Source: Listeria goaensis (GTDB lineage Bacteria; Bacillota; Bacilli; Lactobacillales; Listeriaceae). Taken from it: DNA of 64,000 nt. The notes beneath the pieces were generated by a model that was not told the DNA's origin, searched no databases, and worked only from the letters and a program-made list of their open reading frames with translations. Below, piece by piece: positions 19,427 to 28,587 of the stretch. The stretch spans positions 1-64,000 of the forward strand of contig NZ_FYBQ01000009.1 in assembly GCF_900186125.1 (NCBI RefSeq). The letters are read 5' to 3'. The translations under genes were made by a program, and so were the position numbers. Each line of letters starts with the position of its first letter. The first letter of the stretch is position 1.

Positions 19427-20839
19427 TCATTCTAAAAACAATTTTCCGAGGATAGCTTCCCAGTCAAACGCTTGTCGCCTAGGTCCCTCTCCCAATTGTT
19501 TCATATATGGTTCTAAGTCTAAAACGTCCAAGTCACAACATGTACCAGGTAATTTGACAGGTTGTTCTTTCTCAGAAAAATAGCGCATAATGTATTCCCG
19601 GCGACAACTTGACTCTTGCAAGTACCCCATAAATTTCTTTAAGTTTTCCAATTTCCAAGCTTTGCGGTATTCCATTTTTGTCACAATTTCCTGTTCGGAA
19701 AGTCCAGAACGGGCAAAGTAGTCTAGCAGTCTTTTTTCGGTTTCAGGAAGCGTATCGCGTAGATTTTCTGGAAGCTTTAGCAACGCCACATCAGGCGCAT
19801 CTTTATCCGCAAGTTGTCTTTGTAAATTTTCATCTCCGTTTGCATACAGCAAAATGGCAAGACTTGGCTCGCCGTCACGCCCAGCCCGGCCAATTTCTTG
19901 AACATAAGCTTCTAAATCAGCTGGCATGTGATAATGAATGACGTAGCGAATATCCGGTTTGTCGATGCCCATTCCGAAAGCACTCGTGGCGCAAATGATG
20001 TCTAAAACACCCGCGACAAACTGTTGCTGAATAACAATGCGGTCGGAAGCTTCCATATCGCCATGATAATGCGCCGCCGTCAAATGAAACTCATTCCGCA
20101 ACTGAAAAGCGACTTCTTCTGCCAAACGTTTGCTTGAAAAATATAGAATACCAGGACCAGAAAGTTTACGCACCCACTCTAGAAGTGCTTCCATTTTTTC
20201 TTGTCTTCCATTGAATTTTTGAACGGAAAGTGCGATATTCGGACGGTTCACGGAATAAATAAACGACTCGATTTCTTCCATATGTAATTGTTTTAAAATA
20301 TCCCCTCGAACCATTTCTGTCGCCGTCGCCGTTAAAATCATCGTCGGCGGGTAATTAGACAGCTTACGAAACTCCCCTAAATATAAATAATCCGGCCGAA
20401 AATCGTGCCCCCACTGCGAAATACAATGCGCTTCATCGATGACAAACAAGGCTAATTTTTGGTTTAAAATCACGGCCCGAATTTCCTCACTAGCGAGCAT
20501 TTCAGGCGAAAGAAACAGAAACTTATACGCGTTAAGATTCGCTAAAATCGCTTTTTTCTCCGGAAAAGAAAGAAAACTATTTAATGCCGCGACCCGTTTT
20601 TCGCCGCCCGCGCGCATTCGCTCCACCTGATCTTGCATTAAACTTAACAACGGCGAAACGACAATCACAAGCCCGTCTAGTAAATGCCCCGCTAATTGAT
20701 AACAGAGCGTCTTCCCTGTTCCAGTCGGCAACATCGCAAATACATCACGCCCAGAAAGCGCTGCCTCAATAATTTCCTTTTGTCCGCTTCGAAACGTATC
20801 AAAACCTAAATAATTCTTTAACTCTAGCTCTAAATTCAT
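19427..20839 (-). CDS. recS: RecQ-family ATP-dependent DNA helicase (RecS-like)
   Basis: A 470-residue superfamily 2 helicase. Motifs in order: [12 protein letters not shown] (Walker A), [19 protein letters not shown] (DEAH plus the RecQ aromatic loop), [22 protein letters not shown] and [11 protein letters not shown]. The zinc-region remnant ([12 protein letters not shown] ... GTCCD) has three of the usual four cysteines and there is no HRDC domain; the protein is therefore the short RecS/YpbC type rather than full RecQ (about 590 residues). Its start overlaps the ypbB stop by four bases, a conserved pair. Probable role in recombination-dependent repair. Confidence 0.92.
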   Translation of the reverse strand: MNLELELKNYLGFDTFRSGQKEIIEAALSGRDVFAMLPTGTGKTLCYQLAGHLLDGLVIVVSPLLSLMQDQVERMRAGGEKRVAALNSFLSFPEKKAILANLNAYKFLFLSPEMLASEEIRAVILNQKLALFVIDEAHCISQWGHDFRPDYLYLGEFRKLSNYPPTMILTATATEMVRGDILKQLHMEEIESFIYSVNRPNIALSVQKFNGRQEKMEALLEWVRKLSGPGILYFSSKRLAEEVAFQLRNEFHLTAAHYHGDMEASDRIVIQQQFVAGVLDIICATSAFGMGIDKPDIRYVIHYHMPADLEAYVQEIGRAGRDGEPSLAILLYANGDENLQRQLADKDAPDVALLKLPENLRDTLPETEKRLLDYFARSGLSEQEIVTKMEYRKAWKLENLKKFMGYLQESSCRREYIMRYFSEKEQPVKLPGTCCDLDVLDLEPYMKQLGEGPRRQAFDWEAILGKLFLE

Positions 20840-21831
20840 GATTTCACCTCGGAAACGACAGCAAGTCTAAGCTCAAAATAACTCAAGTCTGGCATAAATT
20901 CTTTCATTTCCTTTAAAGTTAAAAAGGAGTGTTCAGAAAGCTTCAAAAGCACAGCATCATCTGGCCTAAAAGGGACCGTCAAATGCGGAAAAGTCGCCTG
21001 AATTTCCACAAAATGATCTTCAATTGTGCTTTTTTTCAACCTACGCCGCTGCACAATTTGTTCAAACGTTTGCCCGCTTTGGAACAATTCATATGTCGCT
21101 AAGCCCGATTTCGTAAGCAACGCCTGATCCGCGCACATGAATTCACTTAAAAGGGGAAAATCTGTTTTTTTAGCGTGGAGCACATGCAAACCGCGTAACC
21201 ATTCAAAATAGCCATTCCAGAGCGGCACTTCCAAACGTTCACAAATTTGCATCGCTGTTTCGCCGATTCGGTCGCCGCCTGAAAAGCGTCCAACGTATAA
21301 ATCTTGATATGTAATATCCGGCCTCTCTAACCACATTTTTAATTCTAAAAATAGCTTTTCAGCTAAATCATGTTCATTTTTATGCCGATTTAACCAGCGT
21401 TTTATCCAAATTTGTGTTTTTTTGTTGCGCACAATCGGCAAATAATGCCTATTTTGATGATGCTTATTGCTAACAACTTGCACCGCGAGGAGTAAATGCT
21501 CAAAAAAATGATGTGGCAAATCTTGCATAAAAAAGCCATTCCATTCATTTTCAATAAAATAAGTTGGTGGATCTAATTCCGTCACGGGAACAACGCCTGA
21601 TTCGTCTATTCGAATGAATCCCGCTTCTTCTAAACCGTGTAGCCGCAACAAAAACACTTCTTCTTTTAAAAATGGGGCTAGTCCAAAATAATTTTTAGCC
21701 CGAAAAAGGTGTGTGTCCGTTACCGCTTGTCCCGTTCGTTTTCCGGTTACGACCGCATATAAAAATGGCTTTTTCCGTGCCCGTCCAAAAGTATGAACCA
21801 TAAATAGGAGATATTCATCTAGTCTATCCAA
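20836..21831 (-). CDS. YpbB-like helix-turn-helix domain protein
   Basis: A 331-residue protein that overlaps the recS start by four bases. The C-terminal 100 residues ([35 protein letters not shown]) form the HTH_40-type domain also found at the end of long RecQ proteins; the N-terminal part is helical and lacks recognizable motifs. Known: ypbB-recS pairing is conserved in Bacillaceae and Listeria, suggesting YpbB supplies in trans the DNA-binding part missing from RecS. That role is inference. Confidence 0.85.
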   Translation of the reverse strand: MDRLDEYLLFMVHTFGRARKKPFLYAVVTGKRTGQAVTDTHLFRAKNYFGLAPFLKEEVFLLRLHGLEEAGFIRIDESGVVPVTELDPPTYFIENEWNGFFMQDLPHHFFEHLLLAVQVVSNKHHQNRHYLPIVRNKKTQIWIKRWLNRHKNEHDLAEKLFLELKMWLERPDITYQDLYVGRFSGGDRIGETAMQICERLEVPLWNGYFEWLRGLHVLHAKKTDFPLLSEFMCADQALLTKSGLATYELFQSGQTFEQIVQRRRLKKSTIEDHFVEIQATFPHLTVPFRPDDAVLLKLSEHSFLTLKEMKEFMPDLSYFELRLAVVSEVKS

Positions 21832-21902
21832 ATTTCCGCCTCCATTCTCTCGTTATCATAACATAGAAACGTTTGTTCGACATCTGTTTTTTGAAAAAAA
21901 TA

Positions 21903-21911
21903 TGTTATACT
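21903..21911 (+). promoter_or_regulatory. Extended -10 promoter of fer
   Basis: TGTTATACT (TGn plus TATACT). It lies over the ATG at 21902, which rules that ATG out as the ferredoxin start and supports the GTG at 21944. Confidence 0.65.
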
Positions 21912-21943
21912 TAATCTATATTTTGGCAGAAAGGGGTGGTCAA

Positions 21944-22195
21944 GTGGGAAAATACGCCATTGTTGACCAGGACACCTGCATTGCGTGCGGAGCTTGTGCG
22001 CTTCATGCGCCGCAAATTTTCGACTATAATACTGATGGGCTCGCGTTTAATTTGCTTGATGACAATTCGGGAACACAGCCGATTTTTGAACGCGACGAGG
22101 ACCAAGCAGCAGAAGCCGAATTAAACTGCCCATCATTATCCATAAAAATAGCGGACCGCCCGTTTAATGGCAATCCGCATCGATTCGATTCCTAG
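21944..22195 (+). CDS. fer: Ferredoxin [4Fe-4S]
   Basis: An 83-residue electron carrier starting at GTG with AAAGGGG seven bases upstream: (V/M)[17 protein letters not shown]. CxxCxxC plus a distant LNCPSLSI supply the four cluster cysteines of the Bacillus-type single [4Fe-4S] ferredoxin; acidic composition also fits. Divergent from ypbB. Its stop codon abuts the ribU stop codon of the opposite strand with no base between. Likely partner of a ferredoxin reductase such as the one at 34692-35690 (inference). Confidence 0.93.
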   Translation: MGKYAIVDQDTCIACGACALHAPQIFDYNTDGLAFNLLDDNSGTQPIFERDEDQAAEAELNCPSLSIKIADRPFNGNPHRFDS

Positions 22196-22810
22196 TTAAG
22201 CGTTATGAACCTCATGACGCTTTTTTTCATGCTTTTTCCGTTCTTTTGGCGATTGATTTTTAATAATGAAATTCTTCATTGGCGCATAAAGAAGCAAGAA
22301 GCCAGCACTCACAATTACACCCTTTAATAAATTAAATGGAATAATAGCCGTTATGATAAGCCCGAATACATCAGTAGACGCTGGAAGACCACCAAGTTTT
22401 ATATAAAACGGCAATAATACAAAGTAGTTGAAAATTGCCAACACTATCGTCATACAAATTGTTCCAACACCAGTCGCGAAAATAAGACCTTTTGTTTCAC
22501 GGAAATGACGGAATAAATAATAAATCGGTAAAGTAAAACAAATACCAGACAAGAAGTTGGAGATTTCGCCTACAGGCACGCCAACTGGGCTTCCAGAAAC
22601 GATAAATTCCAAAACATTTTTAATGAGTTCAATTAAAATGATGGCGAGCGGTCCAAACATTAACCCACCAATTAGCGCTGGAATATCACTAAAATCCAGC
22701 TTTAAAAATGGTGCACTTGGTAAAAGTGGAAATTGCAAAAGCATAATGACAAAGGCCAGCGTACCAAGCACTGCAACACTAACAAAAGTTTTCATCGAGT
22801 AATTTCTCAT
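22196..22810 (-). CDS. ribU: Riboflavin transporter, ECF S component
   Basis: A 204-residue membrane protein with about six hydrophobic segments, the substrate-binding subunit of an energy-coupling-factor transporter for riboflavin. [19 protein letters not shown] and [13 protein letters not shown] are RibU signatures. The start MRNYSMKTF at 22810 has AGAGGAGAG upstream; an earlier ATG would include that RBS. The FMN riboswitch upstream confirms the substrate. The A/A'/T ECF components are not in the window. Confidence 0.96.
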   Translation of the reverse strand: MRNYSMKTFVSVAVLGTLAFVIMLLQFPLLPSAPFLKLDFSDIPALIGGLMFGPLAIILIELIKNVLEFIVSGSPVGVPVGEISNFLSGICFTLPIYYLFRHFRETKGLIFATGVGTICMTIVLAIFNYFVLLPFYIKLGGLPASTDVFGLIITAIIPFNLLKGVIVSAGFLLLYAPMKNFIIKNQSPKERKKHEKKRHEVHNA

Positions 22811-22868
22811 GAGTAACTCTCCTCTTTTGTCCATCCAAAGAAAATACGGTGCCCATTTAACCGTCTAA

Positions 22869-22906
22869 CAAAAAAACCTCTCTAATCTTTAGCATTAGAG
22901 AGGTTT
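22869..22906 (-). terminator. FMN-riboswitch expression-platform terminator
   Basis: Minus strand AAACCTCTCTAAT-loop-ATTAGAGAGGTTT followed by TTTTG (13 bp perfect stem). Its 5' arm CCTCTC can alternatively pair with GAGAGG at the 3' side of the aptamer P1, giving the on/off choice. Confidence 0.92.
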
Positions 22907-22987
22907 GTGAATATCTAAACAAGCTGGGCGTAAAAACGCCAAACTCATGTAAATGTTCATTTGCAGACAAGCCAAAAAGGCTGCCAA

Positions 22988-23102
22988 CATCCTCTCCCAT
23001 CCAGACTATACTGTCGGTCCTGGAATTGCACCAGAGTCACCTGTTAAAAACAGATCGTGGACTATTACCACCGGTCGGGAATTACACCCTGCCCCGAAGA
23101 TG
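22988..23102 (-). ncRNA. FMN riboswitch (RFN element)
   Basis: On the minus strand: P1 CATCTTC/GAGGATG (23096-23102 with 22988-22994), then CGGGGCAGGGTG, AATTCCCGACCGGTGGT, a variable P-stem, GACTCTGGTGCAATTCCAG and GACCGACAGTATAGTC-GGATGGGAGAGG. These are the conserved blocks of RFN. Known effect: FMN binding favours the downstream terminator and shuts off ribU. Confidence 0.97.
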
Positions 23103-23145
23103 AACGATATTTTATTTTCACCAAAAAGATGATGAATCATTTAAT

Positions 23146-23173
23146 ATTTTACCATGAAAGTAAAAATTAGCAA
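23146..23173 (-). promoter_or_regulatory. Promoter of ribU transcript
   Basis: Minus strand -35 TTGCTA (23168-23173), 16-base spacer ending TGG, -10 TAAAAT (23146-23151), 44 bases upstream of the riboswitch P1. It sits within the gap before the thioesterase stop. Confidence 0.65.
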
Positions 23174-23184
23174 CCTTTTTTTGT

Positions 23185-23709
23185 TTAAAATAGCCATAAG
23201 ACTTCGGTATTTAATGATTCGGCAAGCACTCGGCTTGCTTTTAGACGTTCTTTTCTGGCATTCGCCCGCGCCTCACGCCCCGCATGAATCATTTTTTCTT
23301 CAGCACTTTCCGGCACTACTTCCGGCACTTCAACTGTTTTTCCGTCATCATCAATGGCAACAAAAGTCAAAAATGATGTGGCCGCTAAATAGCGATCGCC
23401 TGTCTTTAAGTTTTCAGAAATCACCTTAACGAAAATTTCCATTGAAGAACGTCCAACTGCTGCCACATATGATTCAAGACAAACAGAATGATCACTTTTA
23501 ATGGGACGAAGAAAGTCAACTGAATCGGTTGAAGCCGTAACAATGCCAACACGGCAGTGTCTAGACGCACTAATCGACGCTGTGTCGTCAATATACGTCA
23601 TCAGTTTTCCCCCAAAAAGGGTGCTATGGTTATTTGTATCTTGTGGAAACACACGGCTTGTTTTAATAACACGGGATTCTTTGCAAAATTTTTGTTCTCG
23701 ATTGGACAA
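23185..23709 (-). CDS. Acyl-CoA thioesterase, YkhA-like hotdog protein
   Basis: A 174-residue hotdog-fold acyl-CoA hydrolase. NHSTLFGGKLMTYIDDTASISASRH holds the conserved N-x-x-x-x-x-GG---D signature (the Asp is catalytic in this family), and VDSVDFLRPI is the second strand-helix motif. Cytoplasmic; likely hydrolyses long- or medium-chain acyl-CoA, exact chain length unknown. Only five bases separate its ATG from the resE stop, so it is probably read from the resDE transcript. Confidence 0.9.
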   Translation of the reverse strand: MSNREQKFCKESRVIKTSRVFPQDTNNHSTLFGGKLMTYIDDTASISASRHCRVGIVTASTDSVDFLRPIKSDHSVCLESYVAAVGRSSMEIFVKVISENLKTGDRYLAATSFLTFVAIDDDGKTVEVPEVVPESAEEKMIHAGREARANARKERLKASRVLAESLNTEVLWLF

Positions 23710-23714
23710 TTTAA

Positions 23715-25508
23715 CTAACTCCTTTTTAGCGGCAGGCTAATAATGAACGATGAGCCTACGCCTACTGTACTTTCTACTGTAATATTACCATTATGTGCCT
23801 CCACGATGTTTTTAACAATGGCTAAGCCAATTCCGGTGCCTGCTTTGCTGCGCGTTCTTGCTTTATCTGCTTTATAAAAGCGTTCAAACAAGTACGGGAT
23901 ATCCTCTTCTGGAATTCCGCTACCATTGTCACTGACAATAACTAACAACTGCCCATTTGCATAATCAGCATGCTCACGAACGGTGACAACGCCGTGATAG
24001 CCTTCTCGTCCGGTGTGACGAATGGCATTCATGATTAAATTAATAAGCACTTGCTCAAGACGATCGACATCGAAGTAATAGACTAAATCATTATCATCAA
24101 CCTCCACTTTTAATTCAACAAAATTTTCTTTTGCTAAAACTTCGAAGTTAGATACAACTTTTGAAATAAACGGTGCGATTTTCATTTCTCGCCTATCTAG
24201 CTGTGTAAAGCCTGCTTCCATTCGTGCAAGGTCTAGCATATCATTGACTAGACGGCCAATTCGAAGCGACTCCTCATAAATAATTTGTGCAAACTCCCGT
24301 ACTTCCTCATCTGTTTGAGCAACACCATCAATAATCGCCTCACTATAACCTTGCAACATAGAAATCGGCGTTCTAAGTTCATGCGAGATATTGCTAACAA
24401 AATCGCTTTTCATTTTCTCAAGTCGCTTCTCTTCGGTCATATCACGAATAACAGCTACAATACTACGAACATTTTCTCCGTTATAAAGCAACGTTAAAAT
24501 CGCTACATACGTCTGATCTCCAAACGTAATTTCGCCAACTTGTTCATCTCGACTGCGCAAAATCTCATCAAGCATCTCTTCTAATTTTTTAGGAATTAAA
24601 ACTTTCTCGTTGTTTTCATTAGAGAAAAACCAGTTATGCAAAAATTCTTCAGCTGGTGGATTACTTAAAATAATCGTTTTATCGATATTAAATTTTATAA
24701 CCCCATCTGCCATTCCAACTAAAATATTCGATAATTGTTCTTTTTCTTGGCGAAGTGCACTAATATTATATTTCAACTGCTGTGCCATATTATTGAACGC
24801 CAGTCCCAAATCACCAATTTCATCATGCGTATAGCTCGGCACACGATTATCAAAATTCCCCCGTGAAACAGCAACTGCTATCTTTTTCATCTCCCGAAGT
24901 GGGAACGCCATTCTGGAAGAAAAGACAAACGATAAGAATGACGTAATTAAAATCGCGCCTAATCCAGCCAATATAAGCGTTCTAGTTGCTTGTTTTGTCA
25001 CACTTAAAATATCATGGAATGATTTATAAATATAAAGCACACCACTTTCACCGTTATCCAATTGGAATTTTTTCACATAGAGTTGCACCGGATAATTCAT
25101 ATCTTTGTCTTTAAAATCATATTTCATTTCTAAAGGCTCATCTTTTTCAGCCAAGGCTTCATTAATCTTTTTGTTGTGCGTTAATCTTTCTATAGAATTA
25201 TTAGAAATCTTATCAGTTGACTGCCTTGTATAAACGCTTTCACCATCGCTAGAAATAATAACACCTATCGTATCATCAAGTAGCGTGAGCGATTCGCTAC
25301 CAATCCCGTTATCAGTAATAAAGGCATCATTTTTATGCATAACACCAATGATTTTAGATGCATCTTGGTCTAGCTCAGCTTTAATCTCATTGAAATTATT
25401 TTTTTCATAAATAACCGCAACTAAAAAACCGCAAATGACAAGGACACCAATTAGAAGTAAAATAATTGTGCTCCAAATCTTTCCGACGATGCTATTCCAT
25501 AACTTCAT
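23715..25508 (-). CDS. resE: Sensor histidine kinase ResE
   Basis: A 597-residue membrane kinase. TM helices at about 12-33 and 177-198 flank an extracytoplasmic sensor domain; HAMP about 199-251; PAS about 258-365; phosphoacceptor His376 in FVSNISHELRTP; ATP-binding N, G1 and G2 boxes (NLIMNAIRHT, VSDNGSGIPEEDIP, GTGIGLAIVKN). Known: ResE responds to redox/oxygen limitation in Bacillus and controls respiration genes. It follows resD with an unusual hairpin between them. Note that hepS-menG-hepT for menaquinone are also in this window. Confidence 0.92.
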   Translation of the reverse strand: MKLWNSIVGKIWSTIILLLIGVLVICGFLVAVIYEKNNFNEIKAELDQDASKIIGVMHKNDAFITDNGIGSESLTLLDDTIGVIISSDGESVYTRQSTDKISNNSIERLTHNKKINEALAEKDEPLEMKYDFKDKDMNYPVQLYVKKFQLDNGESGVLYIYKSFHDILSVTKQATRTLILAGLGAILITSFLSFVFSSRMAFPLREMKKIAVAVSRGNFDNRVPSYTHDEIGDLGLAFNNMAQQLKYNISALRQEKEQLSNILVGMADGVIKFNIDKTIILSNPPAEEFLHNWFFSNENNEKVLIPKKLEEMLDEILRSRDEQVGEITFGDQTYVAILTLLYNGENVRSIVAVIRDMTEEKRLEKMKSDFVSNISHELRTPISMLQGYSEAIIDGVAQTDEEVREFAQIIYEESLRIGRLVNDMLDLARMEAGFTQLDRREMKIAPFISKVVSNFEVLAKENFVELKVEVDDNDLVYYFDVDRLEQVLINLIMNAIRHTGREGYHGVVTVREHADYANGQLLVIVSDNGSGIPEEDIPYLFERFYKADKARTRSKAGTGIGLAIVKNIVEAHNGNITVESTVGVGSSFIISLPLKRS

Positions 25509-25530
25509 CCCACTAAGCCTCCCTTTAACC

Positions 25531-25580
25531 TAAAAATGAACAGGTTTTGAAGGTTGTCCATCACAACCGATTCAACCTGT
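25531..25580 (-). terminator. Stem-loop between resD and resE
   Basis: Minus strand ACAGGTT ... GGTTG-loop-CAACC ... AACCTGT, followed by TCATTTTTAGG. The U-tract is weak, so it may be a partial terminator or an RNA-processing/stability element that makes less ResE than ResD. Confidence 0.6.
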
Positions 25581-25593
25581 CCATCTATTTTAC

Positions 25594-26310
25594 TTAATCT
25601 TCTGGGACTTCAAATTTATAGCCCAGCCCCCAAACCGTTACAATCATTTTGGCAGCATCTTCAGAAACATCAAGTAATTTTTCTCTTAAACGTTTTACAT
25701 GTGTATCAATTGTACGCAAATCCCCAAAGAATTCATATCGCCAAACTTCTTTTAAAAGTGATTCGCGATCAAAAACTTTATCTGGTGATTTAGCTAAGTA
25801 ATATAACAAATCATATTCTTTTGGTGTTAAATTAATTTCAGTCCCATCAACAATAACTCGGTGTGCTTCATTATCGATGCTAAGGTGAGGGAAATTAATC
25901 ATATCCCCAGGCGTAGCAGAAAACAAATTTTTGTCTTGTTGTTTTGCGCGCCGAAGAACAGCCTTAACGCGTAGTACAACTTCTCTTGGACTGAATGGCT
26001 TTACAATATAATCATCTGCCCCCACTTCAAATCCTTGCACGCGATTTGCCTCTTCGCCTTTTGCCGTTAGCATAACGACTGGTGTCGCCTTATACTCACG
26101 TAGTTCTCTACAAACTTCGATACCATCTTTTCCTGGCATCATTAAATCGAGCAATATCACTTCGTAATTATTGTTTAAGGCCATATGAAGTGCTTGATCA
26201 CCATCACTTGCCTCTTCAATACGAAAATTTTCTCTTTCCAAATACATTTTCAAGAGCCGACGAATACGATCTTCATCGTCAACAACAAGCACTTTTACTT
26301 GATCACTCAT
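25594..26310 (-). CDS. resD: Response regulator ResD, OmpR family
   Basis: A 238-residue regulator: receiver domain 1-120 with Asp11/Asp12, phosphoacceptor Asp55 (LLDLMMPGKDG), Thr in MLTAKGE and Lys in YIVKPFSPRE; winged-helix DNA-binding domain about 135-236 (LTPKEYDLLYYLAKSP, TIDTHVKRLREKL). Partner of ResE. In Bacillus, ResD activates genes for cytochromes and anaerobic respiration. Preceded by GGGGGATGAG as RBS and a 206-base gap containing no gene. Confidence 0.93.
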   Translation of the reverse strand: MSDQVKVLVVDDEDRIRRLLKMYLERENFRIEEASDGDQALHMALNNNYEVILLDLMMPGKDGIEVCRELREYKATPVVMLTAKGEEANRVQGFEVGADDYIVKPFSPREVVLRVKAVLRRAKQQDKNLFSATPGDMINFPHLSIDNEAHRVIVDGTEINLTPKEYDLLYYLAKSPDKVFDRESLLKEVWRYEFFGDLRTIDTHVKRLREKLLDVSEDAAKMIVTVWGLGYKFEVPED

Positions 26311-26516
26311 AAGTACTCATCCCCCACATTCTCATTTGCATTTCATCTACTCTGTTAGAGAGAATCATTCTGCACGATTAACTTTATAAGCAGCTAAAAT
26401 AGTACCCACATACTCTTTTAGTGCCTTTACTACTTTATTAAATAGCTTGTCTATTAAATTATACATGTTTTTTTAAAAACAAGCTATTAGAAACTTTTCT
26501 TTGTCGAAAAAAACTA

Positions 26517-27257
26517 TCATTGTCCAGAAGGTTTTTGACCGAATTTGGCAAATGCTTGCAATTGTTTAACTTCATGATGACTAAGCTCTCGCCTTTCTCC
26601 AGCGTTCATTCCTCTTAAATCTAAAAAGGCATAACCTTCACGTGAAAGTTTTTGAACTGGATGACCAATTGCTTCAAACATTTTTCTTACTTGGCGATTT
26701 CTACCTTCATGAATAGTAATTTCAACAATTGATTTACTTTTTCCTTTATCAAAAGATCGCATTCTCACTTTGGCTGGCGCCGTCTTTCTTCCATCAATGA
26801 TAACACCGCGTTCTAAATTTCTAAGCGCCACCTTTTCAGGAATTCCTTTTAAGCGAGCAATGTATCTTTTCTCCACTTTAAATTTTGGATGCATTAATAG
26901 ATTAGCAAATTCTCCGTCATTTGTCATGAGAAGTAACCCCGAAGTTTCATAATCAAGTCTTCCCACTGGATAAAGCCTCTCTTCAATATCCAAAAAATAG
27001 TCCGAAACAACTTTTCGCCCTTTATCATCTGTTACAGCAGACACGACACCCCTAGGCTTATAAAATAAAAAATAACGATGAATTTCTTTTGTAATTTCAA
27101 TACCTTCTACTTCGATACGGTCAGAACCACTGACCTTCACGCCTAATTCCTTTACGACTTTCCCGTTCACTTTTACTTTACCTTCTTGGATAAGCACTTC
27201 TGCTTTTCGTCTTGAAGTCACCCCTGCATTTGCAATCGCTTTTTGCAATCTTTCCAT
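26517..27257 (-). CDS. rluB: 23S rRNA pseudouridine synthase B
   Basis: A 246-residue RsuA/RluB-family enzyme. N-terminal S4 RNA-binding domain (MERLQKAIANAGVTSRRKAEVLIQEGKVKVNG), then catalytic domain with YPVGRLDYETSGLLLMTND, where Asp is the catalytic residue. Probable target is pseudouridine 2605 (E. coli numbering) of 23S rRNA. Its ATG overlaps the scpB stop by one base; it ends the scpA-scpB-rluB unit. Confidence 0.92.
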   Translation of the reverse strand: MERLQKAIANAGVTSRRKAEVLIQEGKVKVNGKVVKELGVKVSGSDRIEVEGIEITKEIHRYFLFYKPRGVVSAVTDDKGRKVVSDYFLDIEERLYPVGRLDYETSGLLLMTNDGEFANLLMHPKFKVEKRYIARLKGIPEKVALRNLERGVIIDGRKTAPAKVRMRSFDKGKSKSIVEITIHEGRNRQVRKMFEAIGHPVQKLSREGYAFLDLRGMNAGERRELSHHEVKQLQAFAKFGQKPSGQ

Positions 27258-27844
27258 TATTCGTCTTCCTCCGTTCGGTTAAATTTATCAAAAAACAGAT
27301 CCAATTCATCTTGTTCCGGTTCCGCCGAAGGTTCTGCAAGTTTTGGCAGCTCTTCAATACTACTCAAACCAAAGGCATCTAAAAATTCGCTTGTTGTGAC
27401 GTATAACTTGGCACGGCCAGCTCCGTCTGCTCGACCTCTATCCGTTATGAGTCCTTTAGCGACAAGCGTGCGTATTGGACCATCCGTTTTCACACCACGA
27501 ACTTCATCAACTTCCATACGTGTAATCGGTTGGTTATACGCAATAATCGCAAGCGTTTCAAGAGAAGCTTGTGAAAGAGAGCCTGAGTGTGGTGCCTCCA
27601 CCAATTTGCGCAAGTATTCAGCATGCTCTTTTTTCGTAGCAAGCTGAAAAGACCCAGCAAGTTCAAGAAGAATAAGGCCACGAGAATCGTCCTGTTCATA
27701 GCGTTCCCCGAGGCTCTCCAGCAAGTTCAATGCTTCAATATAGGTGATTTCCATCGTTTCCGTTAATTGCTTTGTCGAAAGCCCCTCATCACCTGCCGCA
27801 AAAAGCAAGCTTTCTAACACGCCAATTTGTTGCTCTTTATTCAC
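27257..27844 (-). CDS. scpB: Segregation and condensation protein B
   Basis: A 195-residue acidic winged-helix protein of the SMC-ScpAB condensin complex. Motifs include LESLLFAAGDEGLSTKQL, LATKKEHAEYL and LETLAIIAYNQPITRMEVDEVRGV, all standard for ScpB. It overlaps scpA by eight bases, the universal scpA-scpB arrangement, and works with Smc at the nucleoid. Confidence 0.95.
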   Translation of the reverse strand: MNKEQQIGVLESLLFAAGDEGLSTKQLTETMEITYIEALNLLESLGERYEQDDSRGLILLELAGSFQLATKKEHAEYLRKLVEAPHSGSLSQASLETLAIIAYNQPITRMEVDEVRGVKTDGPIRTLVAKGLITDRGRADGAGRAKLYVTTSEFLDAFGLSSIEELPKLAEPSAEPEQDELDLFFDKFNRTEEDE

Positions 27845-28583
27845 TAATTTCCCCTCTACCTTCTACATACAAGTCTTCTAAGCTTCCAGATTGCTCAACC
27901 GAAATTAATTTTCGCTTCATCAATTCGAGCAGTGCAAGAAAAGTTACGACAAGCTGGTCTTTCGTTCCTTTTTCGAACAAATCATCGAATTTCATTTTCC
28001 CTTTAACTTGATTTAGCTTCTCTAAAACTTCATCCATACGGGCGTCGATAGAAATTTCCTGTGTGGTGATACGCGTATGAAGCGGCTTATTGAGTTTTTG
28101 CCGACGCAGTAACTTATTGAAAGCCCCCAGCATATCGTTTAGCGTCACGTCAAGCTCCACCGAAGTTGTGCCATCATCATATTCGCCTAAATCCATCGGC
28201 GCTTTACTAAAGTAGAAACTGCGTTCGTTTTCCTTTTCCTTTAAATCTTTCGCCGCTTCTTTATAACGTTTATATTCCATTAAACGTTCAATCAACTCAT
28301 CACGCGGGTCAAGTTCCGGATCAAACTCGTCAAAATCTTCTTCAAGCTCTTGTTTTGGTAGTAACATCTTACTTTTAATCGCAAGTAGCGTAGCCGCCAT
28401 AACCAAGTATTCGCTTGCCACATCTAACTCCAAAAATTGCATTGTATGAATGTATTCCATATATTGCTCAGTAATTTCAGCAACTGGAATATCATAAATA
28501 TCCACTTCCAATTTGCCAATAAGATGTAAAAGTAAGTCAAGTGGCCCTTCAAATGCCTCTACTTTAAAATTCATTTCCATCAT
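27837..28583 (-). CDS. scpA: Segregation and condensation protein A (kleisin)
   Basis: A 248-residue kleisin bridging Smc heads. NFKVEAFEGPLDLLLHLI at the N-terminus and LLAIKSKMLLPKQE in the middle are conserved; the C-terminal winged-helix segment TFLALLELMKRKLISVEQ binds the Smc head. Begins four bases after the lysA stop and overlaps scpB, so lysA-scpA-scpB-rluB are one transcription unit. Confidence 0.95.
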   Translation of the reverse strand: MMEMNFKVEAFEGPLDLLLHLIGKLEVDIYDIPVAEITEQYMEYIHTMQFLELDVASEYLVMAATLLAIKSKMLLPKQELEEDFDEFDPELDPRDELIERLMEYKRYKEAAKDLKEKENERSFYFSKAPMDLGEYDDGTTSVELDVTLNDMLGAFNKLLRRQKLNKPLHTRITTQEISIDARMDEVLEKLNQVKGKMKFDDLFEKGTKDQLVVTFLALLELMKRKLISVEQSGSLEDLYVEGRGEISE

Positions 28584-28587
28584 GCGT

